Shown here piece after piece: positions 5,845 to 7,202 of a stretch of 7,202 nt of DNA. The notes below the pieces were generated by a model. The model was not told the DNA's origin. It ran no database searches and was given only the letters and a program-made list of their open reading frames with translations. The position numbers and the translations under genes are program-made. This DNA is from an uncultured Prevotellaceae bacterium (lineage in GTDB: Bacteria; Bacteroidota; Bacteroidia; Bacteroidales; Muribaculaceae), in contig CAMYCE010000107.1 of NCBI GenBank assembly GCA_947254205.1, forward strand, positions 1-7,202. The letters run 5' to 3'. Each line of letters opens with the position of its first letter. Position 1 is the stretch's first letter.

Positions 5845-6798
5845 CTACCCAACACGAGCTTTGAGCCATGTGAAGGCTCGGTGCACAGCAAGGCTGCCTG
5901 CAATTGTGAACAACACCGACACTATGCCAAACAGCAAGCCCGAACTATCAACCTCCACCAATGGCCTAAAGCGATTGCAGGGCATGGTGAACAAGGGCGA
6001 AAAAATAAACAAGGGCAACGAGTTGCGACCGAGATAGAGCACTGCACGCCTGAGAATGGCTGGCACCCACTTGTAGAGATAGAGCAAAAAACTCACCACC
6101 ATCATCACCGTGAGCACACCCTCGGGGGTTGAACAACTCAATGTGCTGTTGGCGCCATCGCTCCACAAGCGACACACCACCGGCAACAGCACCACCCCCG
6201 ATAGCGGAGAGGCGCAACGACTTCTATCCACTGCCACCAACCCTTGTTGCAAGGCGCAACCTGCCAAAAAATAGAGCGACATGGGCAGCGACACCAGTCC
6301 TGCGCCAGCACAACCGGCATAAATGAGTGCCAGCAAGCACAATTTGCTCATGAGGTTACAAAAACGAAGCCTAAACACAGCAAAATAGCCCATGCCACAC
6401 AGCATGAGCGTGTGTAGATACCAATAAGGCCCGAGCGGATTCAACAACAGCTTGTCAAGAAAAACGCCCGGGGTGAGCTTGGTGATGTGCTCCCTAATGG
6501 GTAGCACCGATGCCATGACAATATAGCCCGACTCTATCACAAGATAGGGCACAAGAAAGCGCAACATGGTGTGCCCAAATGCCTTGCCTCCACGATCCAC
6601 ATGCATCAAGAATCCCGAAATCACAAGAAAACCCGGCATGTGAAAAGTGTAGACCAATCGCTTGGCGAGCGGATAGGTTTCGCCCAAATACACCAAGTGA
6701 AAGATGATCATGAGCACGATAAACACACCTTTCAAGAAATCGATCTCTGCGATGCGGCTTCGGGGAGTGATAGAGCGATGAGGTTCAAGCATAGTCAT
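5845..6798 (-). CDS. Acyltransferase 3 family membrane protein
   Basis: This 317-residue, very hydrophobic protein resembles the acyltransferase 3 / OafA-WecH-like family of inner-membrane enzymes, which typically transfer acetyl or similar groups to sugars of surface glycans. The actual acceptor cannot be read from the sequence. The N terminus has the family pattern RIAEIDFLKGVFIVLMIIFH (15-34), with the conserved Arg, Asp and likely catalytic His34, followed by FHMPGFLVISGF (52-63). GPYWYLHTLMLC (123-134) and LGRNSLPLFIFSPLF (256-270) are further family-like blocks. I count about nine to ten membrane segments. The frame stays open up to an ATG at 6900, but I chose 6798 because the family pattern begins there and because a clear promoter (6833-6864) lies inside the longer version. 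ATG at 6792 is also possible. The neighbours do not reveal the glycan it modifies. Confidence 0.85.
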   Translation of the reverse strand: MTMLEPHRSITPRSRIAEIDFLKGVFIVLMIIFHLVYLGETYPLAKRLVYTFHMPGFLVISGFLMHVDRGGKAFGHTMLRFLVPYLVIESGYIVMASVLPIREHITKLTPGVFLDKLLLNPLGPYWYLHTLMLCGMGYFAVFRLRFCNLMSKLCLLALIYAGCAGAGLVSLPMSLYFLAGCALQQGLVAVDRSRCASPLSGVVLLPVVCRLWSDGANSTLSCSTPEGVLTVMMVVSFLLYLYKWVPAILRRAVLYLGRNSLPLFIFSPLFTMPCNRFRPLVEVDSSGLLFGIVSVLFTIAGSLAVHRAFTWLKARVG

Positions 6799-6832
6799 TG
6801 CACATTTTCTTGTGGCATTTTTAAAATCAAGA

Positions 6833-6864
6833 CAAAAATAGTTCTTTTCAATCACCTCTCCAAA
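6833..6864 (-). promoter_or_regulatory. Bacteroidota-type promoter for the acyltransferase gene
   Basis: On the minus strand TTTG (6861-6864) is followed after exactly 20 bp by TATTTTTG (6833-6840), a full match to the TTTG / TAnnTTTG consensus. The predicted transcript start, near 6827, leaves about 28 nt before the ATG at 6798. Its position argues against the longer start at 6900. Confidence 0.78.
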
Positions 6865-7202
6865 AAAACTGCGAAGAGCACCACGAGTGGTGTTAAACAT
6901 GCTTTTGTAAAATTGATCTTCATTGTAATAGTTTGTTTCTAAATGATTTATATAAACGAAAAAAAATATCGGTCATCAACAGTGTTGCACATTCATCACA
7001 GCAATATGCAACAAAGTCTCGCAAAAACATGCAATACTTTTCAAAAAAACAACTAAAAGCATCTCAAAAATCACCCATGCCTTGAGGCAAGCCCTGTGGG
7101 CAGAGCCATGTGGCAACAACTTTTTGCGACAACTTTTCAACAGCAGGCACGGCTCTTTCATTTGAAATTTAAACCAACACATAACGCCCTTACCCGATTC
7201 AT
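6865..7202. other. AT-rich right-edge region, no supported gene
   Basis: Beyond the acyltransferase promoter I see no gene I can support. A minus-strand frame runs open from the right edge to a stop at 6976, but its Cys/Leu-rich composition resembles no family I know. A 14-codon minus-strand tail, ending in TGA at 7158-7160, could be the C terminus of a gene off the right edge. A distant inverted repeat, AGAGCCATG (7102-7110) with CACGGCTCT (7148-7156), pairs fully in minus-strand RNA if one G-U pair is allowed, but its 37-base loop makes it a poor terminator. Confidence 0.5.

Noticed and set aside
6968..6976. ATCGGTCAT, matching part of the repeat termini
   Set aside because: The match is only nine bases with no second end or internal sequence nearby. 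A chance hit of this size is plausible in a window this long.
7102..7156. Inverted repeat AGAGCCATG / CACGGCTCT as a terminator
   Set aside because: It has a 37-base loop, one non-Watson-Crick position and no T-run; too weak to call.
6976..7182. Possible small Cys-rich minus-strand protein at the right edge
   Set aside because: There is no promoter, family match or coding-like composition. The frame is open to the window edge, so a longer gene cannot be excluded, but nothing supports it.

Overview
The window reads as chromosomal DNA of a member of the Bacteroidales (Bacteroidota). Three things point there. First, two near-perfect promoters of the Bacteroidota type (TTTG, 19-20 bp, TAnnTTTG) lie in front of phoH and the acyltransferase gene. 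Second, the start codons are preceded by A/T-rich DNA without convincing Shine-Dalgarno sequences. Third, the genes phoH-purC-ubiE(menG) are arranged as I remember them from many Bacteroidales. No genus can be named from the sequence alone. Most of the window is ordinary housekeeping DNA; the unusual parts are the intergenic repeats and the first gene.

Layout. Positions 66-242 hold a compact 177-bp repeat with 26-bp perfect terminal inverted repeats. A 131-bp promoter region follows, then a plus-strand gene (374-1684) for a UDP-glucose/GDP-mannose dehydrogenase family protein. A 15-bp-arm palindrome (1706-1737) separates it from the convergent minus-strand pfkA (1784-2764). Just upstream of pfkA lies a second, inverted copy of the repeat (2805-2997, 193 bp). 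Next, all on the minus strand, come ubiE/menG (3012-3749), purC (3775-4725) and phoH (4760-5755), closely spaced and probably transcribed from a promoter at 5778-5808. A separate minus-strand gene for an integral-membrane acyltransferase 3 protein (5845-6798) has its own promoter at 6833-6864. From there to the right edge I see no supportable gene.

How the genes fit together. pfkA (glycolysis), purC (purine synthesis), ubiE/menG (menaquinone) and phoH (RNA-linked ATPase) are core functions with no obvious joint pathway. The acyltransferase probably decorates a surface glycan. The dehydrogenase would normally supply UDP-glucuronate for surface polysaccharide, but this copy lacks the catalytic cysteine and several other active-site residues, so it may be a pseudoenzyme or have a different role.

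The two points most worth following are (1) the intact but apparently catalytically dead Ugd-like protein, and (2) the pair of inverted, highly structured repeats that bracket the dehydrogenase-pfkA block, each turned the same way relative to the gene it precedes. They look like a non-autonomous mobile element (MITE-like) or a mobile structured leader.
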